64,000 bases of DNA. Origin: Myxosarcina sp. GA_180221_E-2-1-MAG-40_15. GTDB lineage: Bacteria; Cyanobacteriota; Cyanobacteriia; Cyanobacteriales; Xenococcaceae. Below are positions 11,677 to 20,165 of the stretch, piece by piece (positions within the stretch are counted from its first letter, which is position 1; each line of letters begins with the position of its first letter). Position numbers and translations under genes: made by a program. A model generated the notes under the pieces. The model was not told the origin of the DNA. It made no database searches and saw only the letters and a list, made by a program, of their open reading frames with translations. The stretch lies in assembly GCA_020692205.1 (NCBI GenBank), contig JAIMKV010000007.1, forward strand, positions 1-64,000, given 5' to 3'.

Positions 11677-11706
11677 TTTATCAACTACATTTTTATCAAC
11701 TACATT
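11677..11706. repeat. Tandem 15-bp repeat (2 copies) just before phoU
   Basis: TTTATCAACTACATT occurs twice head to tail (11677-11691 and 11692-11706), ending 16 bases before the GTG start of phoU. It lies where the 5' untranslated region or promoter of phoU should be, so copy number could influence expression; that is speculation. Confidence 0.8.
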
Positions 11707-11722
11707 TAATTAACTGGATATT

Positions 11723-12400
11723 GTGAACTCAGTGAGTTTATCACCCAAAGCCAATCGCCAAGAGGCAAATCAACTAGAGCGTTCTCTGCGGCGAGTACAG
11801 CAGGAAGTACTTCGTATGGGTACTTTGGTTGAACAATCATTTCGCTTAAGTCACCAATCTTTATTTGAGCAAGATCTTGATGCAATTGAGAAAATAACCG
11901 TTCTAGAACAGCAAATTGACGTTTACTATCGTCAAATTGAATCAGACTGTGCTACTTTGATGACGCTGCAAGCACCTGTTGCTCAGGATTTACGAACGCT
12001 CAGTGCTTTTATGCAGCTAGTGCGTGACTTAGAAAGGATCGGAGACTGCGCTCAAGATTTGAGCGAGATGGCAATTAAGTTGGTGAAATATCCTCCTCAT
12101 AGGATTTTGCCCGAAATTGCCGAAATGTCTGAACACGCTCAGCTAATGTTAGCCACGAGTTTAGTAGCCTTAGCAGATTTAGATCAAAGTGCAGGAGCTA
12201 GAGTCAAAGAATACGATGACATTGTTGACGATGCTTATGATCGCCTTTATGATGCGATCGCTTTTCAAAAAGATTTCCCAGGTGTAGTCGAGCCAATTCT
12301 GCTTTTAGGCTTAATTATTCGTCATTTAGAAAGAATGGCAGACCATGCAACTAATATTAGCCAGAGAGTTACCTATATCGTAACGGGTAAGAGAAATTGA
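11723..12400 (+). CDS. phoU: Phosphate signalling protein PhoU
   Basis: A 225-residue all-helical protein with two PhoU three-helix repeats (about residues 20-110 and 125-210). Each carries the metal-site pattern ending in ...LERIGDCAQDLSEMA and ...LERMADHATNIS. PhoU links the Pst phosphate transporter to the histidine kinase that controls the Pho regulon and dampens phosphate uptake. The start is GTG at 11723; only a weak GGA precedes it. The next genes on the strand are a porin and pstS, so this is a phosphate-related neighbourhood, although pstC, pstA and pstB are absent. A short hairpin (12402-12427) overlaps the 3' end. Confidence 0.93.
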   Translation: MNSVSLSPKANRQEANQLERSLRRVQQEVLRMGTLVEQSFRLSHQSLFEQDLDAIEKITVLEQQIDVYYRQIESDCATLMTLQAPVAQDLRTLSAFMQLVRDLERIGDCAQDLSEMAIKLVKYPPHRILPEIAEMSEHAQLMLATSLVALADLDQSAGARVKEYDDIVDDAYDRLYDAIAFQKDFPGVVEPILLLGLIIRHLERMADHATNISQRVTYIVTGKRN

Positions 12401-12490
12401 GAACCAGCTTCAATTTGTAGGCTGGTTACAAGTCTAATAGCTCCATCATAAGTAGATATCTCAAGTAACGAAGTGAGGCAATCTACAGAC

Positions 12491-12531
12491 ATTAACCTTT
12501 GCTTTACATAGCCTTAATTGCTATATTAAAT
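12491..12531 (+). promoter_or_regulatory. Candidate Pho box (four 8-bp units, 11-bp period) upstream of the porin
   Basis: Four 8-base units, ATTAACCT (12491), CTTTACAT (12502), CTTAATTG (12513) and TATTAAAT (12524), are each separated by 3 bases, giving an 11-bp period. Cyanobacterial Pho boxes bound by SphR/PhoB are tandem CTTAACCT-like octamers with 3-bp spacers. The first unit is the best match; the later ones are degenerate. The site is about 420 bases before the porin ATG, so a long leader or an intervening short transcript would be needed. The remaining 12401-12950 spacer shows nothing else I can name. Confidence 0.5.
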
Positions 12532-12950
12532 TTTTTTACTACTATTATTCTGTTATTTAGTCGAATCAATTTTTGATTAGATATAAGCTTGGTAATGTTT
12601 AGTGGTAGCAAGCTATTGACACATCCTCCAAAAAGTTGAAGCTAACGAAACTAGTTGCGATTAAGTTATGATCAATGTTGACGGTAGCATATAAAAATAA
12701 GTCAAGCTTTGGTTGAGCCAACTTAAGGTTAGAATTGATCTTTTTTAGGATTTTCTAGCCTCAATAGTTGAGAATTATTTTTGTGGAGTGTGCGATCCAT
12801 AAAATGTCACGATTTATAATTAATCTATCTTGGGGTTGATTATACTAGTCTACTAACTGGCTAAGATATTTATCATCAAAAGCCAAGTTTAATTGTAATA
12901 AATACTACATTTAGTAGTTAATTTATATTTTAGGTGTGTGAGGATACATA

Positions 12951-14642
12951 ATGAATAGATTATTTTGGCAAGCGGTAAAAGTAGCTCCTGTATTATTGGC
13001 AGCTTGTTTATTTGCAGGTAACAAAGTCAATGCTCAGACTGTTTCGGCTGAGAAAGAAGGAGTAAACCAAACTCTAGAAAAAATCAATAATTATCAAAAT
13101 CTAGATCAGCAAGGCGGTTTATCTCAGGTTACTAACGTTAACCAATTAAGAGATGTATCTCCTACAGACTGGGCTTATGAAGCATTGAGGAGTTTAGTCG
13201 ATCGCTACGGCTGTATTGCTGGTTTTCCTAACCAAACTTACCGTGGTAACCAGCCTTTAACTCGTTACGAATTCGCCGCTGGTTTAAATTCTTGCTTAAA
13301 CCAAATTGAACGTCTAATTGCTTCTCAAGAATCGGTTAGTCAAGAAGATTTGGATACAATTGCTCGTCTGTCTCAAGAGTTTGAAGCCGAACTAGCTACA
13401 CTAGGTGGCAGAGTAGACGAACTAGAAAGTCGGACTGCGGTATTAGAAGACAGTCAGTTCTCGATTACTACCAAACTTCAAGGAGAAGCAATTTTTGGAA
13501 TTGCTGATGCCTTTGGTGGTGGAACTGAAGATACTGAAGTAGCTGGAGTAACTATTCCAGGTGAAGACGACTTTGATGCCGAAACTACCTTCAGCAATCG
13601 CGTTCGTCTGAGCTTCGATACTAGTTTCACTGGTCAAGATCTTTTGAAAACTAGACTACAAGCTGCCAATGTACCAAATTATGGTGATGTAACTGGCACA
13701 GACTCATCTCGTTTAGGTTTTGATGGGGGCGATGACAATAACATAGAGCTCGACAAATTGTACTACCGTTTCCCAGTTGGTGAAAGAATAACTGCCTGGG
13801 TGGGAACTAACGGTTTAGATCTAGATGATATTTTCAACCCTGGTAACCCCACTTTAGCAAGTAGTGGTAGCGGTGCTTTGTCTCGCTTTAACCGGTATAA
13901 CCCATTAATTTTCCGTAGTACTCAAGGTGCTGGTGCTGGTGTTTCATTTGACATTATTCCAGATAGGGTAGCTGTCACAGGCCTATATTTAACTGACGAT
14001 GGTGCTGCTAGTCCTGCCGTCGAAGAAGGTTTATTTAACGGTTCATTTAGTGGAGGCGCACAACTAGAGTTCACTCCTTTTGAAGCTTTGGAACTTACTG
14101 CGACTTATGTCCGCAACTACCAAACTGCTGATAGCGTCGACCAGTCTGGTAGCACTGTAGGTGGTGTGACTGGCGGTTTTGCTACTGCACCCTTTGGCGA
14201 AACTGATACTACTGCCAACAAATTTGGTTTAGGAGCTAACTTCGACGTTGGTGAAAGATTTGTGGTCGGTGCTTTTGGTGGCTATTCCAAAGTTAACGGT
14301 TTAATACCAGGAGATGACAATGACCTCTCTGGTGAGATCTGGACTTGGGGAGCAAACGTTTCTCTTCTTGACCTGGTAAAAGAAGGTTCTCAGTTATCTA
14401 TAGCTGGAGGTATGGTTCCTAGATTCGGTATAGATAACGCAGCCTCAGCAGCAGCAGTAGCAGCAGGTACTATTCCAGGAGGTGATCCAGACACTTCTTA
14501 TCTAGTTGAAGCACACTATAAATTCCCTGTCAACGAAAACATCGAGATTACTCCTGGGGCTTTTGCAGTGTTTAATCCTAATCATGTTAGTGGCAATGAT
14601 ACTGTTTATACTGGTGTTCTGCGTACTACCTTCAAGTTCTAA
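12951..14642 (+). CDS. SLH-domain OprB-type porin (SomA-like)
   Basis: A 563-residue outer-membrane protein. It has a signal peptide (residues 1-28, cleavage after NAQT-like site), an SLH domain at about 65-130 (DVSPTDWAYEALRSLVDRYGCIAGFPNQTYRG), then a short coiled coil (about 130-165, with the VDELESRTAVLE heptads). A beta-barrel of the carbohydrate-selective OprB family follows and ends in Phe. The SLH domain binds peptidoglycan or its linked polymer, and the barrel is a diffusion pore. Such proteins are major outer-membrane porins of cyanobacteria, often annotated as iron-uptake porins. Its position between phoU and pstS, with a Pho-box-like array upstream, suggests a phosphate-regulated porin. 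Confidence 0.92.
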   Translation: MNRLFWQAVKVAPVLLAACLFAGNKVNAQTVSAEKEGVNQTLEKINNYQNLDQQGGLSQVTNVNQLRDVSPTDWAYEALRSLVDRYGCIAGFPNQTYRGNQPLTRYEFAAGLNSCLNQIERLIASQESVSQEDLDTIARLSQEFEAELATLGGRVDELESRTAVLEDSQFSITTKLQGEAIFGIADAFGGGTEDTEVAGVTIPGEDDFDAETTFSNRVRLSFDTSFTGQDLLKTRLQAANVPNYGDVTGTDSSRLGFDGGDDNNIELDKLYYRFPVGERITAWVGTNGLDLDDIFNPGNPTLASSGSGALSRFNRYNPLIFRSTQGAGAGVSFDIIPDRVAVTGLYLTDDGAASPAVEEGLFNGSFSGGAQLEFTPFEALELTATYVRNYQTADSVDQSGSTVGGVTGGFATAPFGETDTTANKFGLGANFDVGERFVVGAFGGYSKVNGLIPGDDNDLSGEIWTWGANVSLLDLVKEGSQLSIAGGMVPRFGIDNAASAAAVAAGTIPGGDPDTSYLVEAHYKFPVNENIEITPGAFAVFNPNHVSGNDTVYTGVLRTTFKF

Positions 14643-14677
14643 ATCTTTAGTTTCTCTAATTTAATTAGTACTTGTTG

Positions 14678-14710
14678 AAAGCAAGGTTAGTAGTGCTAAC
14701 CTTGCTTTTT
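14678..14710 (+). terminator. Rho-independent terminator after the porin gene
   Basis: A perfect 13-bp stem (AAAGCAAGGTTAG at 14678-14690 with CTAACCTTGCTTT at 14696-14708) closes a 5-base loop and runs into a short T tract. It ends 68 bases after the porin stop codon and separates the porin from the pstS unit. Confidence 0.9.
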
Positions 14711-14739
14711 AATAATTAGAAATCTAGAAATAATGTGTG

Positions 14740-14769
14740 GTTAACTTATTATTAACCTTTTCTTTATTT
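14740..14769 (+). promoter_or_regulatory. Candidate Pho box (three 8-bp units) upstream of pstS
   Basis: GTTAACTT (14740), ATTAACCT (14751) and CTTTATTT (14762) are spaced by exactly 3 bases. This is the arrangement of SphR/PhoB boxes, which are three CTTAACCT-like octamers, and it lies about 150 bases ahead of pstS, a classical Pho-regulon gene. The central unit matches best. A 12-bp near-tandem repeat (GATTTCCAGAAT/GATTTCCAGAAA, 14832-14855) follows in the leader. Confidence 0.6.
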
Positions 14770-14917
14770 GCCAGTAATCGAAACGAGATAGATTAATGTA
14801 GCTATGAAAACAAAAAGCCTAACTTTGGCTTGATTTCCAGAATGATTTCCAGAAATTGTTGTTCAGCAAATTATCAATCTATTTAACTTTAAGCAGTTAA
14901 CAAATAAGACGGTATAT

Positions 14918-16009
14918 ATGATATTTACAGTTTCTCTCAGACGAAAAGCTTTGTTAGCTCCTTTGCTAGCTTTAACTGTCGGTCTTACTGCTTGTGGTGG
15001 TACTCAGACTCCAACTAGTCCTGATGCTGGTGCGGGGGATGGTAATGCTGCTGGTGGCGGTTCAGTATCCTTAACTGGTGCGGGGGCAAGTTTTCCTGCA
15101 CCCATATATCAAAGATGGTTTTCAGAATACAACAAAGAGAATCCTAATGTTCAAGTATCCTATCAATCTGTTGGTAGTGGTGCAGGAGTCGAACAGTTTA
15201 CTCAAGGAACGGTTGATTTTGGGGCGAGCGATGTGGCAATGACAGATGAAGAGATTGCGCAGGTTGAAAGAGGCGTGGCTCTGTTGCCGGTGACTGCTGG
15301 TAGTATTGTCTTGGCTTATAATTTGCCCGATGTTTCTGAACTTAGGTTATCTCGTCAGGTTTATACAGATATTTTGTTAGGCAATATTACTCAATGGAAC
15401 GATCCAGCGATCGCATCCTTAAATCCTGATGCTAACCTGCCTGATAGTAACATTACGGTTGTTTATCGTTCTGATGGTAGTGGTACTACAGGAGTTTTCA
15501 CCCAACACCTCAGCGCCATTAGCCCTGAGTGGGCAGAGAAAGTTGGGGAGGGTAAAACTGTCCAATGGCCTACAGGAATTGGTGCCAAAGGTAACGAAGG
15601 TGTCACAGCGCAACTCCTTCAAACTGAAGGTGCATTGGGCTACGTTGAGTATGGCTATGCCGAACAGCAGGATATTCCCATCGCTACCCTAGAGAACAAT
15701 GCAGGGAACTATGTTGAGCCTACTGGGGAGACTGCTGCTAACGCCTTAGATGCTACTACCTTACCCGAAGACTTACGAGCGTTTATCAGCGATCCCGAAG
15801 GAGAGAATTCTTATCCTATAGTTACTTATACTTGGCTGCTGGCATATCAAAATTATGACGACCCCAATAAACTACAGGCTCTTAAGGACGTAGTCAACTG
15901 GTCGCTAACCGAAGGACAAGCTTACGCCGATGAATTGGGATACATTCCTTTGCCAGCAAACGTAGTAGAGCAAGTTCAAGCCAAGCTAGAGACAATTCAA
16001 GCTCAGTAA
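14918..16009 (+). CDS. pstS: Phosphate ABC transporter substrate-binding lipoprotein PstS
   Basis: A 363-residue periplasmic phosphate-binding protein. A lipoprotein signal ends in LTVGLTAC with the lipidated Cys at residue 26. A Gly/Ala/Asp-rich linker follows, then the PstS domain opening with LTGAGASFPAPIYQRWF. Phosphate-contact segments are visible as QSVGSGAGVEQF, FGASDVAMTDEE and YRSDGSGTTGVFTQ. It delivers phosphate to the PstCAB complex, which is not encoded in this window. A weak hairpin (AATTCCCC at 16051-16058 with GGGGAATT at 16071-16078) follows the stop and may terminate transcription. Confidence 0.96.
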   Translation: MIFTVSLRRKALLAPLLALTVGLTACGGTQTPTSPDAGAGDGNAAGGGSVSLTGAGASFPAPIYQRWFSEYNKENPNVQVSYQSVGSGAGVEQFTQGTVDFGASDVAMTDEEIAQVERGVALLPVTAGSIVLAYNLPDVSELRLSRQVYTDILLGNITQWNDPAIASLNPDANLPDSNITVVYRSDGSGTTGVFTQHLSAISPEWAEKVGEGKTVQWPTGIGAKGNEGVTAQLLQTEGALGYVEYGYAEQQDIPIATLENNAGNYVEPTGETAANALDATTLPEDLRAFISDPEGENSYPIVTYTWLLAYQNYDDPNKLQALKDVVNWSLTEGQAYADELGYIPLPANVVEQVQAKLETIQAQ

Positions 16010-16167
16010 AATCAACCTTAATTAACAAGTTCATAGCCTAAAGCTTGGGAAATTCCCCGTCAGCAATGATGGGGAATTATGCTTTTAAGCTTCTAATTTT
16101 ACTCATAAGTCTTATTATGGAAGTAGTTAATAGTCTAGGTGACTACTAAACATAAATCAAAAACCTT

Positions 16168-16875
16168 ATGTCAGAAAAACAACAGCTTTTACTAGTAGAC
16201 GATGAGCCTGGTATTAGAGAATCAGTACAAGCATACTTAGAAGATAATGAAGCGTGGCAAGTAGCTCTAGCTAGTAATGCTGAAGAAGCTTGGCAACAGA
16301 TCGAATCTCAAGTTCCCCATCTAATTATCTCCGATATTATGATGCCTGAGGTCAACGGCTATGAATTTTTAGCCAAGTTAAAAGAAGATCCTCGGTATCG
16401 CTCAATTCCTGTAGTTTTTCTGACGGCTAGAGGCATGACAAGCGATCGCATTCAAGGTTATGAAGCTGGCTGTGATGCCTACCTTTCCAAGCCTTTCGAT
16501 CCTGAAGAGTTAGAGGCAATTGTTAAAAATTTGCTGTCAAAAATTCCCTCTAGTGGTGGTAACGGTGAAAACAGTGCTGAACTAGAAAAAATCGCCAAAG
16601 AATTAGTCGAAATCAAAGCAAAATTAGACGACAAGCTGGGTGGCAGCGGTGGAATTACCGTAACTCCGCCACCGATTAAAATAGATTTAACCCCCAGAGA
16701 ACAAAGCGTTTTAGATCTAGTTGCTCAGGGTTTGATGAATAAAGAAATTGCCCGGGAATTAAGTACCAGCGTCAGAAATGTGGAAAAATACGTCAGCCGT
16801 CTTTTTGGTAAAACAGGTACCAATAGCCGTACTGAATTAGTCCGCTTTGCTTTGCAACATGGCTTAACTCAGTAA
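16168..16875 (+). CDS. Response regulator, REC plus LuxR-type HTH (Rre1/Ycf29-like)
   Basis: A 235-residue two-component regulator. The receiver domain spans residues 5-125, with the acidic pair at DD11-12, phospho-acceptor Asp56 (ISDIMMPE) and the conserved Lys in LSKPFD. A short linker with a coiled segment (ELEKIAKELVEIKAKLDD) leads to a NarL/LuxR winged-helix domain at about 170-230 (LTPREQSVLDLVAQGLMNKEIA). The layout and wording resemble cyanobacterial Rre1 (Ycf29), a regulator of stress responses paired with Hik2 or Hik34; orthology is a judgement from memory. No histidine kinase is adjacent. Confidence 0.88.
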   Translation: MSEKQQLLLVDDEPGIRESVQAYLEDNEAWQVALASNAEEAWQQIESQVPHLIISDIMMPEVNGYEFLAKLKEDPRYRSIPVVFLTARGMTSDRIQGYEAGCDAYLSKPFDPEELEAIVKNLLSKIPSSGGNGENSAELEKIAKELVEIKAKLDDKLGGSGGITVTPPPIKIDLTPREQSVLDLVAQGLMNKEIARELSTSVRNVEKYVSRLFGKTGTNSRTELVRFALQHGLTQ

Positions 16876-16963
16876 TTGACAATTGATACAATTGATAGTT
16901 AACCATTAAATTAATTAAAACTAGTTTGATCCAACCTATTTTTTCTCAAATTCTCAGTTTAAG

Positions 16964-17548
16964 ATGATAGCTAACACTATTTGCTCAGGTAGATTGATGA
17001 CAAATTTTATAGGTGCATTCTTACCACCGATAGCTTTGGATAGTTTATTTTCTACCCAGGGCGTAATGGTAATGCTGTTAGTGGCTTATGCGGGGGCAAT
17101 GTGGATGTTCCTCAGCAGCGCGCCCAAAGTGTACACGGTCATGGTATCAGATTTACCAAATGCTCAGCGATTTTATGAAGGGTTATTAGATCTGCCTGCT
17201 GCTGATGTTCCACTGCACTATTACTATAATTACGAACAAGCAATGGGTGCAGGAGGACTCGATCCGCTCTACATGTCGGCAACTCCAGGTAGTACAGCTT
17301 TAAATGGTGCAGATGGACTATGGTATCAACTGAAAAAAAATACTCAGATTCATATCATTGCTGGTGCTAGCGGTGGTTATAAAGATCGTCAGCGTCATGT
17401 TTGCTTTGACCGTGACTGTCTAGAAGTTCTGTTGATGCGAGTTCAGTCAAGACAATTGAAGTATAAGATACGTCGCGATCGCCCGTTAAATTTCTTGGTC
17501 AAAGATCTTGACGATCGCACGATTGAAATGGCAGAGGTTTCTAACTAA
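16964..17548 (+). CDS. VOC-superfamily (glyoxalase-like) protein
   Basis: A 194-residue protein. After an N-terminal hydrophobic stretch (about residues 25-50, VMVMLLVAYAGAMWMFL), a glyoxalase/bleomycin-resistance-type fold begins with YTVMVSDLPNAQRFYEGLLDLPAADVP and ends with LNFLVKDLDDRTIEMAEV. The classic metal-binding His/Glu pattern is not obvious. The hydrophobic N-terminus is unusual for a VOC protein and could anchor it. A second in-frame ATG at 16997 is an alternative start. It ends 18 bases before the NurA-like gene and probably shares its transcript. Confidence 0.75.
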   Translation: MIANTICSGRLMTNFIGAFLPPIALDSLFSTQGVMVMLLVAYAGAMWMFLSSAPKVYTVMVSDLPNAQRFYEGLLDLPAADVPLHYYYNYEQAMGAGGLDPLYMSATPGSTALNGADGLWYQLKKNTQIHIIAGASGGYKDRQRHVCFDRDCLEVLLMRVQSRQLKYKIRRDRPLNFLVKDLDDRTIEMAEVSN

Positions 17549-17566
17549 TTCTAATTATTAACAACC

Positions 17567-18763
17567 ATGTTAGATCTAGCCAAAATTGCGGGACAAATTC
17601 CTGGGATCAGCCAACATATGCACCAGGAGGCGATCGCCTCGGGCAAAAGATTAGCATATGCCCAGGAACTACAGTTACAGGCAGCTAATAGACAGGCAGA
17701 ATTAATTCAGCAGCAAACGGATTTTAGTGATCGCCTGATCTTTGCTGCTGCTACACCCATCGAGCCTTTAGATCGGTGTTTTGATATCCAACCAGCTCCT
17801 TACAGCCACAGCGTTTTTGCTACAGATGGTTCACAAATTTCTCCTTCCCATCATGAGATTGCTTACTGCTATTTAATTAATATCGGTCAGATTATGATCC
17901 ATTACGGGCAAAGTTTGCATCCTTTGTTAGATAGCCTGCCTGAAGTTTTTTATAAAACTGAAGATTTATCTATTTCTCGGCAATGGGGTATTCGTTTAGA
18001 AGAATGGATGGGTTATCGGCGCACTGTCTCGGAAGCTGAGATGTTAGCAGAGATGGCTTGTAACTGGGTGTTGCCTCCAGGGGGGCATCATAATGTACCT
18101 AACTTGGCTTTGGTTGATGGCTCGCTGATCTACTGGTTTTTAGACGGCTTACCTGTAGAAGCTAGAGACAAAATTCTTCCGCCAATTCTGGCCGCTTGTG
18201 AACGTCTCAGAGCCACAAATATTCCACTGATGGGCTACGTTAGTGCCTCTCGAAGTACAGAAGGATTAAACTTTTTACGTTTGCATACTTGTGAACATGA
18301 GCATCCCAACTGTGTCGTTCACTGTAGCGATCTGTTTGATAAATATCCCTGTCAGAAAATTGATTCTTTACGCGACTCAACCTTTTGGGCAAATCAGCTG
18401 CAACCAGGACAAAGAAGCCCCTTGTATCGGAGCAATCTACGTATTTTAGATCTTTACGAGGATGCCCAGAGAGTTCACTTTTGTTATGTCAACGTCGGTG
18501 CAGAGATTGCTCGGATTGAAGTTCCCGCTTGGGTAGTAGAAGACCAGAATTTGTTTGAGCAGTCTTTAAGTATCGTGCTGGCTCAAGTACACAAAGGCTA
18601 TGGTTATCCCGTAGCATTAGCCGAAGCTCATAATCAGGCGGTAGTCAGAGGAGGCGATCGCGCTCGCTTTTTTGGTCTACTAGAACAACAGCTAATCAAA
18701 GCAGGTTTGCGTAACGTCGCAACGTCTTACAAAGAAGCCCGTAAACGAGGCAGTATTGCTTAG
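17567..18763 (+). CDS. NurA-domain nuclease
   Basis: A 398-residue NurA-domain protein. The first catalytic block FATDGSQISPSH has the metal-binding Asp near residue 87, and a second block LALVDGSLIYWFLDG lies near 180. In archaea NurA is a 5'-3' exonuclease and endonuclease that works with the HerA helicase in double-strand-break end resection. Bacterial and cyanobacterial members exist without a neighbouring herA, as here. The GVDR-like C-terminus is basic. It is followed 122 bases later by a DprA-like gene, so a repair or recombination role is consistent but not shown. Confidence 0.82.
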   Translation: MLDLAKIAGQIPGISQHMHQEAIASGKRLAYAQELQLQAANRQAELIQQQTDFSDRLIFAAATPIEPLDRCFDIQPAPYSHSVFATDGSQISPSHHEIAYCYLINIGQIMIHYGQSLHPLLDSLPEVFYKTEDLSISRQWGIRLEEWMGYRRTVSEAEMLAEMACNWVLPPGGHHNVPNLALVDGSLIYWFLDGLPVEARDKILPPILAACERLRATNIPLMGYVSASRSTEGLNFLRLHTCEHEHPNCVVHCSDLFDKYPCQKIDSLRDSTFWANQLQPGQRSPLYRSNLRILDLYEDAQRVHFCYVNVGAEIARIEVPAWVVEDQNLFEQSLSIVLAQVHKGYGYPVALAEAHNQAVVRGGDRARFFGLLEQQLIKAGLRNVATSYKEARKRGSIA

Positions 18764-18885
18764 AAATCTCTAATCTAATCATACAGCGTACAGCTTGAAA
18801 ATAAAGTTTTACCACAGGCTCTCGCTTTAGCCGACAATGATTTGTTACAATTACTGGCGTTAAGATTAGACGTGAAATTTGTTCA

Positions 18886-19407
18886 TTGAGCCAACAACCA
18901 TTAGATACAATAACCGCAAGCGACGTAAGCCTTGATACATTAACCCAAGAACTAGCAGCCATACAGCAAACTGGTTCCAAGCGAATCGCGTTATTAGGTT
19001 CTCGCCATGTACCACTGATGCACCAACAGTTGATAGAAATGATGAGCTATGCCTTGGTTTTGGGAGGAAATCGGTTAGTTACTTCTGGAGCGATTGGAAC
19101 TAATGCAGCCGCCATTAAAGGTGCAATGCGTGCTGAGTCAAATTTATTGACCGTGATTTTGCCACAAAGCTTATCTCGTCAGCCAAAAGAATCTAAAAAG
19201 CAGCTAGAGAAAGTTGTTCATTTAATTGAAAATTCTAAGAATGATCATTTATCTTTGGGCGAGGCAAGTGCTATGTGCAATAGTGAAATTATTGCCCGTT
19301 GTCAGCAGCTAATTTGCTTTGCTTTTCACGACAGTCATACATTATTAAAGACTTGTCAGGAAGCAGAAGAACAGAGAAAAATCGTCACGTTATTTTATTT
19401 TGACTAG
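18886..19407 (+). CDS. Small DprA/LOG-like Rossmann protein (DNA recombination-mediator-like)
   Basis: A 173-residue protein from a TTG start. The central motif RIALLGSRHVPLMHQQLIE resembles the GSR motif of DprA, followed by LVTSGAIGTNAAAIKGAM in place of the DprA VSGGARGID segment. Cyanobacteria commonly carry this short, stand-alone version, often named DNA recombination-mediator protein A. It lacks the SAM and winged-helix domains of full DprA, so whether it loads RecA is unknown. A lysine-decarboxylase/LOG-like enzyme fold is the main alternative. It lies between NurA and an FHA-domain gene. Confidence 0.7.
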   Translation: MSQQPLDTITASDVSLDTLTQELAAIQQTGSKRIALLGSRHVPLMHQQLIEMMSYALVLGGNRLVTSGAIGTNAAAIKGAMRAESNLLTVILPQSLSRQPKESKKQLEKVVHLIENSKNDHLSLGEASAMCNSEIIARCQQLICFAFHDSHTLLKTCQEAEEQRKIVTLFYFD

Positions 19408-19633
19408 ACAGCTACACAAATTGAAGATCTAAATGTGGGCAAACTTGCCAAGACGGTTGAGAATAAAGTTGTTTTAATTGCTATTACACTTTGATTAATG
19501 TCAAGCTTTTGGTTTAGGCTGGCATAAAATAGAACACCGTCTAAATTAACCCATTTGTTACTATGACTTATCGCTGCGATTAATTTAATAGGCGAACCTA
19601 GTTACCATAAACTGGTAATACCATACTTGGCTC

Positions 19634-20068
19634 ATGACTTCAAAACCTGTAAAACACCGTGAAGAACACGTCTTAATTGTTACTGATGGCAAAGGTCATC
19701 GAGAGATTCGCCTTCAAAATGCCACCTATTCTATGGGCAGAGGCGGACAGTGTGATATTGTGCTGCAATCGCAATTTGTATCTCGTCATCACGCCACCTT
19801 AATCAAAAGAGAGGAAGAAAACAGCATTTCTTATCGGATTATTGACGGTAATTCAGACGGAAAAACTAGCGTTAATGGATTATTGATTAACGGTAAGAAA
19901 GTAAGATTTCATGACCTGGAAAACGGCGATAAAGTTGTTTTTGGACCTCAGGTAGAAGCAGTTTATGAATATCGAGAATATGATATCTTTCCTACTATTC
20001 CACCAGATGATCCTTTCGACATCACCTTAATCGATCCAGCGATGATTGATGATGAAGAAGGATACTAA
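19634..20068 (+). CDS. FHA-domain protein
   Basis: A 144-residue single-domain protein. The FHA core runs from about residue 15 to 115: YSMGRGGQCDIVLQ and FVSRHHATLI provide the Arg and Ser-Arg-His-His that contact phosphothreonine, followed by TSVNGLLINGKKV. The acidic C-terminal tail (about residues 118-144, rich in Asp and Pro) is outside the fold. It would bind a Thr-phosphorylated partner. It is transcribed in the same direction as the DprA-like gene before it and holB after it. A perfect GATCAAGCTTGATC palindrome lies near 20080 just after the stop. Confidence 0.88.
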   Translation: MTSKPVKHREEHVLIVTDGKGHREIRLQNATYSMGRGGQCDIVLQSQFVSRHHATLIKREEENSISYRIIDGNSDGKTSVNGLLINGKKVRFHDLENGDKVVFGPQVEAVYEYREYDIFPTIPPDDPFDITLIDPAMIDDEEGY

Positions 20069-20165
20069 ATCATTATTTGATCAAGCTTGATCGTCAAAGC
20101 ATTGCTAGGCAAGCAAAAACCGTATGGTGATTTACATCATTATTTAAATCAGCAATAATCTGAAC

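Noticed and set aside
11582..11722. Pho box before phoU
   Set aside because: A single GTTAACTC is present but the next units at 11-bp spacing do not match.
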